DNA from: Dipetalonema caudispina | Taxonomy: Eukaryota > Nematoda > Chromadorea > Rhabditida > Onchocercidae | Length of the DNA: 64,000 bases | Direction of reading: 5' to 3' | Assembly: GCA_013365325.1 (NCBI GenBank) | Contig: JABVXV010000011.1 | Coordinates: 521,155 to 585,154 of the forward strand | The notes under the pieces: model-generated | Seen by the model: the letters and a program-made list of their open reading frames with translations, nothing else | Databases searched by the model: none | What the model was told of the DNA's origin: nothing | In this document: positions 25,455-38,055 of the stretch, piece by piece | How positions within the stretch are numbered: the first letter of the stretch is position 1 | Layout of the letters: every line of letters starts with the position of its first letter | Program-made: the position numbers and the translations under genes

Positions 25455-28400
25455 ATGTATCTGCTGCGTAATCCGTTTCTGGCTGTACACCGATATTTAT
25501 TTATTCAGCTTGGTAATTATGTCTATAATTATCCAAACTACTTTTCATGGATAACTGCATGCGTAAGTTCTGCATTTTTTGCAACTAATATTGTATCATA
25601 GAAAGATATCCCATCTAATGCAAGGCTTGGTTAATATAGTGTGCTATTATTCTTAATAAGGCAGATGAATGAGGTTGAAGTTGAAAATATGATTAAATCC
25701 TTTTTTACCATAGCTTTGCTTTCTCGATAAATACTAAGCCTTTTAAGCATGTTATGTTTAAAATTAACTCCTAGTCCCCTCTATACTCTTTTCCTCTAAC
25801 GTTTCCACTTTCCGTTTGGTGTTTTAATAATTCTTCGGTAAGTCTGTAAATGAGGGGTTATAGGTAATAAATTAGTTCGATCGGTTATCCAACTGAGATG
25901 AACTGATGGAAACAACTTGCTCAGGCCTGGCTTTGGTTTTATTTGCAGAGAGAAGAAAATATAATAAATCCTTTAGAAATACCAAAATTATCACAATCCA
26001 TATGTCTGTCTGGCTGTCTGAAGAAGACATAAACAAAAGAATTATTATTTCTTTTCCTTATAACATCTACAGAAATCCAAATTTGCAGATATGTATTTTA
26101 CTAAGCCTAGGGCTGCAAAGAGTACATTTCAAGGAAAACTTCCGCAATGGCTATTTTCGTAGGGATTCGAGATCAGTAGAAGAACATAACAAATTTCTGC
26201 AGTTTTACAATTACACAAAGATGCCATATATGGTAGGAACGTTGTTGTTTGCAGTTTGGTGATAAAGTTAGAGAAAATAACGAAATTTACTGAAAGTTTT
26301 AGCGCAATGGTATTGTTTTTAGATGGCGCTTATCGGTGAATGTGTGCAACCTGGCTGTTCGATGCTTAAGGATGAATATATAAGAGAAATGAAAAATGAA
26401 GCAATACGTGGTCTTCAAATTGTTCTTCCACCGCATCATTCCTACAATTCACATTTTCAATCGCTTCAAAAATTTCTAATTTACTCAAGCGAAACCCACT
26501 TTTCATTATTAGAGGTTTTCCTTTTCATATGTTTCTTATTTCTGTGAAAACAAGAAAGTGCATGAACAAAAATACGATATCCCTGATAATCTTCTTTTGA
26601 AATTTCATAATGTTTCTTCAATTTTTTCCGGTATTTCATTCAATAATATACTATTAACCTTGAGTTTAGGCTTTAGATTGGTTTCCTCATTGTCATTGAG
26701 ATTTAATTAGATTATTTCTAGTTATTTACCACTCATCTCTACTACATGCATGAATTACTTCTGACGTTTGATTATCTCGACCGTTTTTTCCCTCATGGAA
26801 TCGGTTGTAAAACGTGTAATACGTCTCATCTAGCACTGTTCAGACGACAATCGTAAGGAATTATAGTTTCTCGTGATGACGGCAACGATATTAAACTACA
26901 AGCTGATTTGAATGAAAGTTAAATTTTCAACAGCAAGATGGCTATGAAAAATACTTCCATAAGGCAATGCAATTTGCATTATTGATGTTGGTCCAATGAA
27001 AATTTCAGAAATATGCAAAATCATCGAATAGCACTGAGATTGTACTGAAATATCCCTATCTAAGGCTTGGCTCAGTGCATTTATCAGTGCATCATATCAT
27101 CTACGGAGCATTGGAGAAATCCGTTTTTTCCCTACGTCTTTTAATGAAATTCAATGCCAGTAATCTTCTTGTTTCTGACATGATCAAAGCTGCTGAACTA
27201 CAATGGTATCAACAATTAAAAGTAAGGCACTTTTCTGTACAGATATATGGATGAATTATTTAATCAGTTTGGGTAGCTTACTTGAAGTTATGAAATGACC
27301 GTTTTTGGTATTTCCCATGATCTGTAAAAACCTGCTTTTCCTCAAACCACGGGATTTCAAAGCTCCATTCGGCACATTTATCATCGAATACATGTGCGCT
27401 ATTGTTAAACAAAACCCAAAATTTAAATAGAATTATTTCAGAGGTTTATCAACAAAAAATCTATAATACTATAGTACTTTTGCAATTACAAAATATGCTG
27501 GGGATATAACCGTTCTACATCAATTCTGCATAACTTAAAATCCATGATATTTTTAAAAAGTAACACATTATACTAAAGCTTACTTTATCAGCTTGTATCA
27601 CTACAGTAACTGAATTCTAAAACTGTCTCATACCTAAAAACTTCACGGTAAAGAAAATTCGAATTAAAAAAGTCATAAGAATAAATAAAAACTACGAGCA
27701 TGCTTTCAAAGACTTGCACAATAAGCGTACTAAAAAAAAAAAGTATCATTAGGTCATAAAGAGGGTGCTCTTTTCTGTAATTAATAAGCTATAGACCTGG
27801 ATTTCATCAAAATTTTAAGATTTATTAAAAATTAGTCACGCAGAATTTCCAGAAGCGTATTGGTACGAAAGTGAAGCTATACTTATTGGGCGATGAATTG
27901 ATTAACTACGAAATACAAAAGGCGGCCCTTTCAACCATTTTCTATTTTACAATCGGAGCTTCATTGATGATCGCTGTAGTATATGGCATTATTATGTGGC
28001 AATATGAACAGGTTCATTGAAATTTGAATTCCGATCAATCAGTTATTGGTTTAACATTACTCATGGTACTCAACAGACCAGTGTTGGTCGATCGCTTGTG
28101 ATTTAACGACTGTATTTTGTTTTTCATTTTTGAAGAAGCATAGCACCATATTTGATAATTTTAGAAGCGCAAAGTGAATATATTATTAACTTTCATGACA
28201 ATTTTTTGTCCAACGCTAGCTGGTACAGCCACATTTGGTTTGTTCTCAGTAATGGGTGTTCACATCAACAGTACGATGTTTGTTTCATCATTTTATTTTG
28301 CAAATTAATTCAACATAGAACTAATGGAGCAATGATAAAAAAAAAAAAAGAAAAAAAAGTGCATCATTTTGCAGGATGGTCACTCCATTCTTAGTACTTG

Positions 28401-31170
28401 GTGTTGGAGTGGACGATTCGTTTTTGTTGATGCAATTTTGGTTTTATTCAGAATCTGTAGTCAATTCTCGTTTTCACATGATGTATACAGCTATTGGTCC
28501 ATCTATTACGCTTTCTTCCTTTACAAATGTTGCAGCATTTCTTGTACGTTAACTGTTTATTTTCATCCTTCTAATTTTTAATAAAGTATTTCTTCCCATT
28601 ATAAATTAGGCACTTTTACTCATAACTCCTTCAAGATTCTAACACTCATCCGTTCGTAGTTTGTATTTCATTGCTAACTTGAAAAGTGGTCTCAAAGTTT
28701 TCATTTTTATAGGTAGGATATGTTATGTCGCCATCGACGGATATTGCTCGTTTTTGTCTCTGTTCAGCAATTGCATTTGCATTGTGTTGGCTATTGGAAC
28801 TATTTGTTTTTGCACCTCAATTACTGGTCTGTTGTCCTAGGAAAGTACCATTAAATAAAACTGAAGGATTCCACGTGTTAGTTTTTTGCTACAATTAAAG
28901 ATAAATTTCTGGATTAATGATCAGTATTGAGTGTTTCATTACAAGTTCTAGTAATTTCAGGCCCAAGCGATACTTCAAAATGTATAGTACTTTTCTCCAA
29001 AACTTTTCCTTCACCCATATTGCCATATTGTTGCTGTTGTTTGCTTTACTTGGAAGTTGTATATTTATGACTATGAACATGGAAGAAAATTTCGTTCCTG
29101 AAAAAACATTTGACGATAATTCGTTTCTTGCAAGATCTTTTGCTTCGATGAATAAAGTTGGTCCAGTCTTTTGCAAAACTTCAAATAAATTGCTTTTCTT
29201 CAAGGACTCTAATGATATAGATTTGTCGAAACTAATTTTTTTTTCTCATTAATTTCACAATACCCAAAAAAGAATTCCAGGTGTAATAAATTGTTGAAGA
29301 TTAACGAATGAAAATTTACGGAAGACTTTATAGATTTATGGAGATCACCAGATAATTAGAATAATAGTGACAGAACTGCCCAGGAATGTCACCGTGTTAC
29401 GTGATGATCTGGCGCGAATTACATCATTCCATTATCTATGTCATAATTTCACGACCTGGCTCGAACTTTATGAACAACTTTATCATCCTTTATCAACTGA
29501 TATCCAGGAATATTTCAGCCAGTTACCCAGTTTTCTTAAACGATATCCAGAAACTGCATATTATCTGAATTATAATCATAAAAAGTAAATTTGATTTACC
29601 TCGAGCAAGTGATTCAATCATAAAACATTTTCAAAATAAACACCTCAATGTCCTTCCTGTCATTAAAATAGTCTCTTCTAGGAAATATACTATTCGATCC
29701 GCCTGCTTCGTTCACTCGCTAGATTATCAGCTGTTTAACAATCAACTTCATTAAGAGATATTTGTAATGATTTGCTGCTTTCTTACAAACTTCATTTCAG
29801 CAATACGCTGTTGTCACTAAATAAAATATCATTTGAATTGTGCTTGCAAGGATTTGCAAAGTGGCGAGATCGTGCCACTGTTGTGAATGATTTGCGAAGA
29901 CTACTTCCCAGTGGTTATTCGATGTTTTTTTATGATTCACATATCTTTGATCTCATTTTATCAATCAAAGAAACAGTTTTGGAAGCAGTAGTGATTACGG
30001 TTGTAATTATGGCAGTCATTTCTTTTTTTTTCCTGCCGATGATAAGAATAGCCATTTGCACCATACTTTCCCTATTATCAATCATCACACGTTAGTTAGT
30101 ATCATATTTAAAGTTGCAAATTATATAAAAGTGATAATGCTTTCATTATCATATGTTGATTTCTCGCAAGACTCTACAAGTAAGATGTGAGTTGAGATCA
30201 TTATTTTGATCACTTGAAGCGATATGTCCATTCATTACATAACAGTGTTGAAATCACAGACCTTTTCGAGCGTACTAATAGAAAATGGATTGCTCCTACT
30301 TTTATTGGTGCTACTTCACAGATGTTAAGCTATAATACTCAAAATTACTGTTGTAATTAAATGTTGTTACAGTAGTGATGGGATGTCTACATTTGTGGAG
30401 AGCAGAGTTGGATGTGGTGTTGATGGTGAATGTCGTTATGGCTGCAGGCTTTACTGTTGATTATGTATCACATATTAGCTATCATTTATTTCTGGAAACC
30501 GAAACTATGATAAATCAAACAGAACGCATGGCCAGAACTTTACATACTATTTTTGGTCCTACCGCTCAAGTAATACATTTACTTCATTTAGATTTGTCAA
30601 AACTCATTTAACTAAAGACAAGGAATTCTTCTAAAACAGGCAGCATCGTTCAAAAATATCGTCAATGATAAATAATACTAACATTATCTATTAGGCATTT
30701 TAATTTCCGCAACAATACAACGTGAAATTGCTCAATACTTTATTCCGCTGAATGCTAATAAAGATCCTTTCATTACATCAAAATGCAAATGTTGCTTACA
30801 GGTGTTGTCAGATTTTCGCTTGCGAGCAGATAAAGCATGATTCATTCTCTAATCTCCATTTAACTTCTATTTTGTTTAGGCAGCGATCACGACTATCAGT
30901 TGTATCATACCATTACTACTTCACAACGTTTATATGTATATTATTTTTGCCAAAACAGTTCTACTATGCAGTATTTTCGGATTTTTGCACGCAGTATTTG
31001 TGATGCCCTTTTTGATATCATTAGTAGAAATGGTACTCCCATCAGGTTCCGGGAAGTGCAACAGTAGTAGACCATCTGAGATTGCTTCCCGCATTGTTGG
31101 TTCCAGTATAACCCACGATGGCAACAGTTCATCCATTAAAGAAAATATTACATCCTGTATTGACTGTTAG
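25455..31170 (+). CDS. Patched-related (PTR/RND, sterol-sensing) membrane protein B, 13 exons, about 831 aa
   Basis: Exons: 25455-25562, 26089-26232, 26323-26514, 27009-27221, 27844-28011, 28165-28277, 28375-28543, 28713-28876, 28961-29156, 29334-29584, 29801-30090, 30373-30569 and 30880-31170, all GT-AG and in phase. The start ATG opens exon 1, which encodes the cytoplasmic end and half of TM1. The domain order follows copy A: extracellular loop 1 (ENFRNGYFRRD; LLGDELINYEI), sterol-sensing TM2-6 with LGVGVDDSFLLMQ, loop 2 (MEENFVPEKTFDD; WRDRATV) and TM8-12 with AAGFTVDYVSHISYH. Unlike copy A it carries a 45-residue Ser/Asn-rich tail after the last span (SGSGKCNSSRPSE), ending in a Cys-containing CIDC. 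Exons 2, 6, 10 and 11 have exactly the same length as in copy A (144, 113, 251 and 290 nt). Both RND acidic motifs are intact, so transport-type function is likely retained; substrate unknown. Confidence 0.88.
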
Positions 31171-31476
31171 GTTTCTACACTTCAACGTTTCGTTATTTTT
31201 GGACACGAATTCTTCTGGATATTATGGATGCATTTATAATTCGAAGTGATTTAAGCAAAGGGTTTTTCGGCTGAGTAAAAAATGAATCTCAAATAGCTCA
31301 GACAAATGAGTAGTTGCAACCATAAGGAATTTTACTCGATATTCTGAAAGAATTACTCAGTATTGCTTTTATCATTTTTTAAACGAATGATTTTTTGTCC
31401 ATGGTTTAGCAATTATATTGTTAAAAATAGGTGATATCGAACTCACTTGTGCGGTATTGAGTATTGTAGTTTAGAT

Positions 31477-32853
31477 TCAACTGAATAAATCAAATAAACT
31501 GTTTTCTATATCCTTTACATTACTCTGATTAATTAAGGTAATGAATCTGCACTTTTTAATCCTCTGAGGAGAGCTAACTTCATAAGGTTGCTCTAGCTTA
31601 CTTTGTATGGAAATATGATTTAGGTCCGAAGTGTCGGAAGAGATATGTATGGCAATCTTCATGTGATTTAATGTCAGATAGAAGCGCAAGCTGGGTACAC
31701 AGACCATCTGATGAGGAACGGAAGAGTATTGATTTGATCATTAAACATAAAAACACGGGAACTGTGCAAACAAAATGAAAAATATGAAAGTGGTTGACCT
31801 CGGTAACAGTTTGATGCTTTGATTCCAATTACTCCTCAATAATTTGCTGTGAAATCTTTACACTGCAATGATATTAGCACAAGAAAAAGCGAAGATATCA
31901 GGGTTGTTTCACATGAACATGGCCAACTTGTTGCGATCAACCCCGCACTTGCATCATTCCAGATGTCTCATTCTTCAGAAGACTGCAAAATTGTTCATAA
32001 ATGGTTCCATCCGCGGGGCAACATGTGTTTTCTGTTTCAGTGAGCAACAGCGTCGTGGGTGGTCTCGTGTATCAGCAAGTACTAATGCCGGTAATGGTGA
32101 AAAACTTGATGTGCGGTCCTCCTTGTCTCAACAATTCTTTTTGATATAGATTTCTTGTATTACCCATTGGTATCTCTTCCTTTCTTATCCGCACAATTAC
32201 CTCCCTTTTTGACGTAGTGTGTCACTGATCGTGAATCATTTGACATTTCTGGTCGACGGAGTTGTTGCTCCATCCTGATAATATTATCGCTTGCTACAGT
32301 TACTGTTAATATCAGTATCACTATTACTGTGACTGTTGTTACTAACGTCTTGTGGTTGAACAAGTTATTTGTATGATCCAACGGATGCTATACGTGGAAC
32401 AACATTCGATGAGGTAGTGCTATATATGTCATAACCGTTGTTGTTGTCTTCTATAGTTGTTGCTTCATTCTTATTCTATCCATCTCGTCATTAAATGTTT
32501 TCTCAACTTCTTCGACAAAGCATAAAACACTCATACCATCATTTCAGTAATTATCGTCCAACTTTTTGGAGTCTTTGATTTCAAGTATCTTTTCTTCAAT
32601 TCAACTGCTATCGTCTGGTATGGCATAATCATTTTGCTTTCCGAACTTCCAAAGCAAACTTTATGTTCTCATTGCCCATCACTTTCTGATTTATACTTCT
32701 TTTCGATCTGATTTTGTAGACACTTACAGTTGATATGAGTAATTCTGTGATAAGGTGATCAAATGGTTTTATCAGGACATAACTGAAATATGCGGTTTCT
32801 ATTCTTATTTTGATACAGTCTGTGCTTGATGTCCGGTTAGTTCTGCGCCCCAA
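31477..32853 (-). other. Minus-strand coding-like segments, gene structure unresolved
   Basis: Several minus-strand frames have balanced, protein-like composition. 31707-31477 includes KLEQPYEVSSPQRIKKCRF. 32381-32160 includes a hydrophobic run followed by MEQQLRRPEMSNDSRS. 32853-32629 includes IRIETAYFSYVLIKPFDHL, with a good internal donor, ACT|gtaagt. Between them a possible exon after gatagcag ends ATG|gtatga (ELKKRYLKSKTPKSW). I could not link them with consistent phases, so this may be a decayed gene or chance. Confidence 0.25.
31484..31498 (+). terminator. Tandem AATAAA signals, PTR gene B
   Basis: AATAAA at 31484-31489 and again at 31493-31498, about 315 bases after the stop codon. 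Confidence 0.5.
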
Positions 32854-34706
32854 TAATAGTCTTTCAGTTTCATTTTTCGGGTTTAATTACAACCAACCTG
32901 AGTCTCGCCCAGTTTACCATTAGTGATTTCCGACTACCATTGGTAAGCCGATTTTTTTTTTGGCTATTTCACGTCTTTTGCTTCCATCAACTTCGTTGAT
33001 AACTTGAATCAAGATATACGTGTATATTGTATTTCTGTCTTTGTTGCGTTACCATTTCTTAACTTTCAATATTACTTGAACTGTCAGATTTGTCTCATGT
33101 ATTTTTACGTCTTATTCTATTGTTCTTCACGATTTTCGCATGGTTTCTTTCAACCTGCCATTTACGTTTATTAGTTATCATTACAGTTGGAAGGATTTTG
33201 GTTGGATTTCTATTTCAGGTAACCGAAGTTGACAAGTAACTTGAAATAAGTTTAGATACTGATGTAACTTAAACTGTCTTGTCCAGTTTAAATTTTGTTT
33301 CTAGAATTCTGTCTTTGTTTACTGTTTCCTAAAACTGTTCTGCACAGAATAGTATAGGTAATCAAAACTAATCACTTTAATTACAGCACTGATTTAAAAC
33401 TAATGAAATTATGGTACATACGAGTTAACGTAATTCCTTGCAGGTTTTCTAATACTTCATGACTCTATCATCATCATCCAAATTAGAAGTTTGTTATAGA
33501 TCACAATAACGCAGTACAACTTCTCCAAGATGGCGCATTTATATGTCAGAACGACTGACTCAACTTTTCATGAATTCTAATACCATCAAACACCATATCT
33601 TCCCTTAAATCTATATGAAGTCACTAATGTTTTAGACAATTTGGGTTTAATCCATCTCTCAGATTGATATCTTTCAAGAATTCTTTACACTATTTCAGAA
33701 ATATGCCTTGATATCCGTCCACAATACCAAAATGTTGCCAACTGGATGCATCTATCGGATTTTTCGGTTAAAAAATCGCTTACACGGTTTTCCTTAAGAA
33801 ACAAAATCAAAAGATGCATTGCATTATTTTTCGAATCGAAACTTTACGCGAAAAGAAATTTATTTCATTTCGATTAATCAATATTCTCCAGCACTAAGAC
33901 GCTGAGTTTTTATTATCGTACAGTGTATTTGTTTTTCTATTATTATAACCTTCCTACATTGTTGAAAGAAAAATTTACCAAAAAGAAACTGATAAGATAA
34001 ATGGACTGTTGCAAATTACTTACACTATTCAAGCCGAAAGTTTTTCACAAACCGAAATCGGTGCTTTCTATAGCTTTAACTGTTGCTCGTGAAATTAAGT
34101 TTTGAAGTTCTCTTTCATTTCTACAAGTACCTGTGACTTCTTGCCTAACATACAGGTAAACAACGAAGATCTTTTTTGACAATAAACTGAAGCAGCACTT
34201 TTGTTTCTTGTCCGTAGATGTGTTGAATTTTGTAGCATTTTTGATTAAGAATGATAATATTTCGTTTCTTTGCTAAACAATATCAGTTGAAGTTCAATGT
34301 CATGAATCAATATTAGATTTATTCGAATTCTATTACTGATGGATATGACTGGAGAAATATGTTATAGTAATAATTAGGACGTGTTGCAACAAGAACGTTC
34401 GATCAGTCAATTATAAATCAGATATGACCTTTCTCATTGCCTTTTGCTAAAGAATTCAACGATGACATCCATAGATTAGTTCAAAGTTGATACAGTTGTT
34501 ATTGTCATAGCATAGAGAGAAATCTTAAAAGCTGAAAAAAAAAACAGTTGAAATTTCCGGAAAACTGTGTACTGCAGTTTGTTTGCTTGGTAGGACGCAA
34601 GAAGTTCAAAAAAAAAAATTTTATTGTCAACAACTATCTGATGTCTCATGATAACCATAAGAAATCAATGTCGCCAAATTAATCAAGCGTTTTTCCTACA
34701 CTACAG
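32854..34706. other. No supported gene
   Basis: AT-rich. The missing 5' exons of the gene at 34.7-36.3 kb probably lie here, but I could not identify them. Confidence 0.35.
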
Positions 34707-36314
34707 GTTTTGCTGGAGTAGCCTATAGTTGGTGAGTAAACATTGAGTTAATTCCTGCTTTACTTTATCTTGAGGTATTGGCCACAATTCATAATGGTAT
34801 TATTTCTGCCTTCGCTGCATTCTCTAAACATTTGTATCCTTTGCAGGTATATCGCAATGATAAATTATTCAGCAAATTCAGTCCCAAATTTGTATATATA
34901 TGAATTATTCAGTGCTTACAACTTATATTACAGATTACTGCACCTATAACTTATTAATAAATTGTCTAGCAAAGTCAGGGAAGCGGAAATTTGTATACAA
35001 ATCTGAGAAAGGTATAGTGAAGCACCGCTTTATTGACTTCAAGCAAACTGTAGCGTCAAAATTTCTACAGTCTATACCATTTGGAAGTAACTCATCGGTT
35101 GTTTGATCGAAATTCTATTACAATCCAAAAGGCGTTTGAAGTAATTTTTATCTAAAATCGATCCTTCTCAATAAAAGCCATTTAGAAACAGTGTGAGATT
35201 GGCATATTGCAATGTAGGAAGTACTCGTACAACAACTATCTCCCCTTGGTGATATGTTGAACAGAGTTAATTATTCCAAGAGACATATAATTAATTCATA
35301 GTCATCTTAACCTGATGATAGATTAAAATGTTCTCATACAAGTTGAGAAAAATCTCATCGTACATAACCTAACCGCTACAGGTCATGTATGGGAACAACC
35401 ATTCTAAAAAATTCTCTCACCTCTCCCTGACTTCTCCTTATTGTCCTTCCCTTCATTTACTGATTAAGAATACTCAAAACAGCATTGTGGAATATACTGC
35501 TTGAACACTATTCACCTGTTGTACAATATGTTAACTGAGAGAAAGGTGACATTACTATTGTTTTTGTTTCTCGATTGTTTTGTTACGTTGTTTTACTTCA
35601 GAAACGTAGAAGTATTACGAGTGCTGTTTACTTGGTTTTCCAAATCAATTAAGCTTCGCTAATTGATGTTAATTTTAACAATATTTTTGAAACATCCATT
35701 CCTGCTTATAAAACTTTCGATATTCTTCTACAAGCCTGTCAAGTTGAATTATTTGTAAAAATTGAAAAAATAATAAAAGACTAAGAGCAGCAAAGCTGTT
35801 GAAAGGATTTGTTTATCCCACCATAACATTTCTAGTCCTTCACAGGCTTTGATGAAATGCACCGATCTTTACTTCTCCCTAAACGGTACATTGAAAGCCT
35901 ATCAACCTGCATGCGTCAATTTCTCAATATTCAAGATAAACCAAATGTTGAATCGATTACAGGTCCTATGAATTGAGGTACGTTAATGTGCATTCCAATT
36001 TTAAGAAGTAATAATCAGCTACATTAATAGTTGAAGAGAGAAAGATGAAGGTTGGTAAAGTTCACTCGTGGTGCAAGTCCGATAATAAAGCCCCTAAGAA
36101 GTTAAGTAATTTACAGGAAGTTAAAATCAAGGGTTACGAAATCCTTTTCTTCGATGTACCCATAAATCTTCTTCGCAACTCAAGTCTCGAGAAAAGTATT
36201 GAAAAAGTTAGGGATCGAATCACCTTACCACCGGAGGCCCTTTTTACTTACTTTCCGAAAAAGCATTTAACACTTCGTCAAACCTCAACCTCATATACAC
36301 TTCATTCTTTCTAA
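34707..36314 (+). CDS. Unrecognised protein, 3' five exons (5' end not found)
   Basis: Exons 34707-34731, 34847-34911, 34970-35086, 35846-35962 and 36031-36314 (stop TAA). Junction phases agree at every step: phase 1 in; AGTTG|gtgagt (phase 2) to ttgcag; TTCA|gtgctt to tctag; GGAA|gtaact to tcacag; ACAG|gtccta to ttaatag. The readable product contains GFAGVAYSWYIAMINYSANS, then a basic stretch (KSGKRKFVYKSEKGIVKHRF), IPFGSFDEMHRSLLLPKRY, a Cys/Arg segment and a C-terminal part with EVKIKGYEILFFDVPINLL and ITLPPEALFTYF. At least 202 residues are present. I do not recognise a family. Individual splice sites (tctag, ttaatag) are mediocre; the evidence is the uninterrupted phase agreement and the composition. 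The first exon needs a partner ending in phase 1 upstream. Confidence 0.5.
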
Positions 36315-37612
36315 CTGATTCAACCGATAGTGCTACAAATATCTTATTCGGTTTCACCAGCAGCGCTGAGGCTAACCCATACATATGGCAAACTTGGCAT
36401 TTGAAAAAGCAATTGCCAATCTTATTTTTATGCTGTGATTTTTCACCTTGCTGTATTACAGCTATTCCTGTTAGTAAGATTAGCCTTCTGTGTGTAACCT
36501 GTGCATCGCAAGAATAATTACTCTTTTTTTCTCTTGCGAAGATTGCCAAAACAGAAATTTACTGTACAAAAAGCAGAAAAACTACCGGAATGAAAGTAAC
36601 TGATACTCTAGAATCTTCGTTATTCTCTAAGCAGAAACCTATGATGGCTCGTTAAATAATACGGAAGCGGAAACACTGCAACTTTGTTGTTATGGGTAAT
36701 GAAACTTTTGATTACATTTTGAAATGACTCGAATTCCATTGTATCTCTTGCGGCCAAGGGCTATGTAATATAGATAGTTTTTTTTCGAAGAGTTAGGTCC
36801 ATAAAATGGCCAAAGTTAGCAAAGATAACATCTTAGATCTTTATGAAGATCAGGATGAAACATCCGGACCCATCTGTTCTTTTGACTGATATATTTTTCA
36901 GTCGAAATTTCAAGAAATTTCATATCAGTAGTGAAATGTTAAACTTCTGCAAATTCTAATCCGATTTTTTAATTTTTCGACATCATTTTTTAAGACCATA
37001 AGAATGTTCCTACGTTTCTTACCTTCTATATCAGAATCATCTGGAATTTTGGACAAATTTGTGATGAGAGGATGTTTACAGATCCTTTTGTACTGTTCCG
37101 AAGTTTTTGGCAGCTGTTTTCCATCAGTTGACTACTGCATCTTATGCAAAGGAAAGAGGGCAAGAGATAATCCTACAGCTTCAAACCATGTAATAAAGTT
37201 TTACAAACGACTTGATTTTACGAAATTTCATCTCCCAAATATTATGAAAAAGTTTTCCTCCCCTCAAGGTAAAATTATACAATTTCAACAAGATAAATGG
37301 TGTGTCTCTGTACTGGAATATATTATGTAGAACAACAACAGTGACAAACAAAAATGATGAATATTATTGAAACAACGGTGATATACAAAAATAATAAATT
37401 ATTGAATGCTAAATTGTTTGCAATGATCATTAAAATGTCCATACTTAATGCTAACAGTTTCAACAAGCAATTGCTGATTTATTTACTTCTTGATCTTTAT
37501 TACATCAGCTGTAAATTATGTACGGTTTTGTGGTAATGTTGGCAGATTCGTGAAACTTATAGATAGCTGAGAAGAATAATTGTAAAAATGATAATAGCAT
37601 TGATTGTACTGT
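36315..37612. other. No supported gene
   Basis: Contains a 108-codon plus-strand open frame (37004-37330) with no recognisable motif. It is preceded by an in-frame ATG but no other support, and I regard it as probably chance. Confidence 0.3.
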
Positions 37613-38055
37613 TTAATTTGCCATGATCGATTTGCTAATCGAAGTACAGCTATCGTTTTCTGTATCTGATAGTGCTACTATTACCTGAGAATGCTGTTGT
37701 ATTGATATAGTACTGTCATCTCCAGTAGTTGCGGAGTTAGAAGCACGTTGTACATTGGTACAGCAATATTTCTGTGATGTCGTTGTTACCCTTTGCATCT
37801 CGTTTTGGTATACAGCTTGTATTCTTGATCCGTACAAAAGTCGTTGCTCTGTTTTGAATTGCACCTGTTAGTTGATGTCAGAATCTGTACAGTGGAGGAA
37901 ATAGGCTACTACCTGACCATCTGTCTGCACATTTTCTAAAGGTTCATCAGCTTTTGAATTTGAGCAGAAAATTTCTTCGATGAACCTATCAGAATTTTGT
38001 TTTATTTTTGAACATAGAAATGAGATGAATGAGTCAAATCGTCCTACAACATTCA
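37613..38055 (-). CDS. 3' end of an unrecognised minus-strand gene (two exons)
   Basis: Exon 38055-37913 follows tttcttag (phase 1 in) and ends CAG|gtagta. A 48-base intron ends in ctaacag, and exon 37864-37613 runs to a TAA stop. The product reads VVGRFDSFISFLCSKIKQN, then IEEIFCSNSKADEPLE, then TEQRLLYGSRIQAVYQNEMQ, and a Ser/Thr/Asp-rich tail. No family recognised. A possible further upstream exon at about 38978-38919 (after ttttatcag, reading QTQKLINNFKGSTSVSIVKA, ending GCG|gtgaga) has the wrong phase for a direct join, so at least one exon between them would be missing. Confidence 0.4.

Noticed and set aside
36244..36549. 101-codon minus-strand frame opposite the last exon of the 34.7-36.3 kb gene
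   Set aside because: Its upper part is antisense to a phase-consistent plus-strand exon and it lacks its own support.
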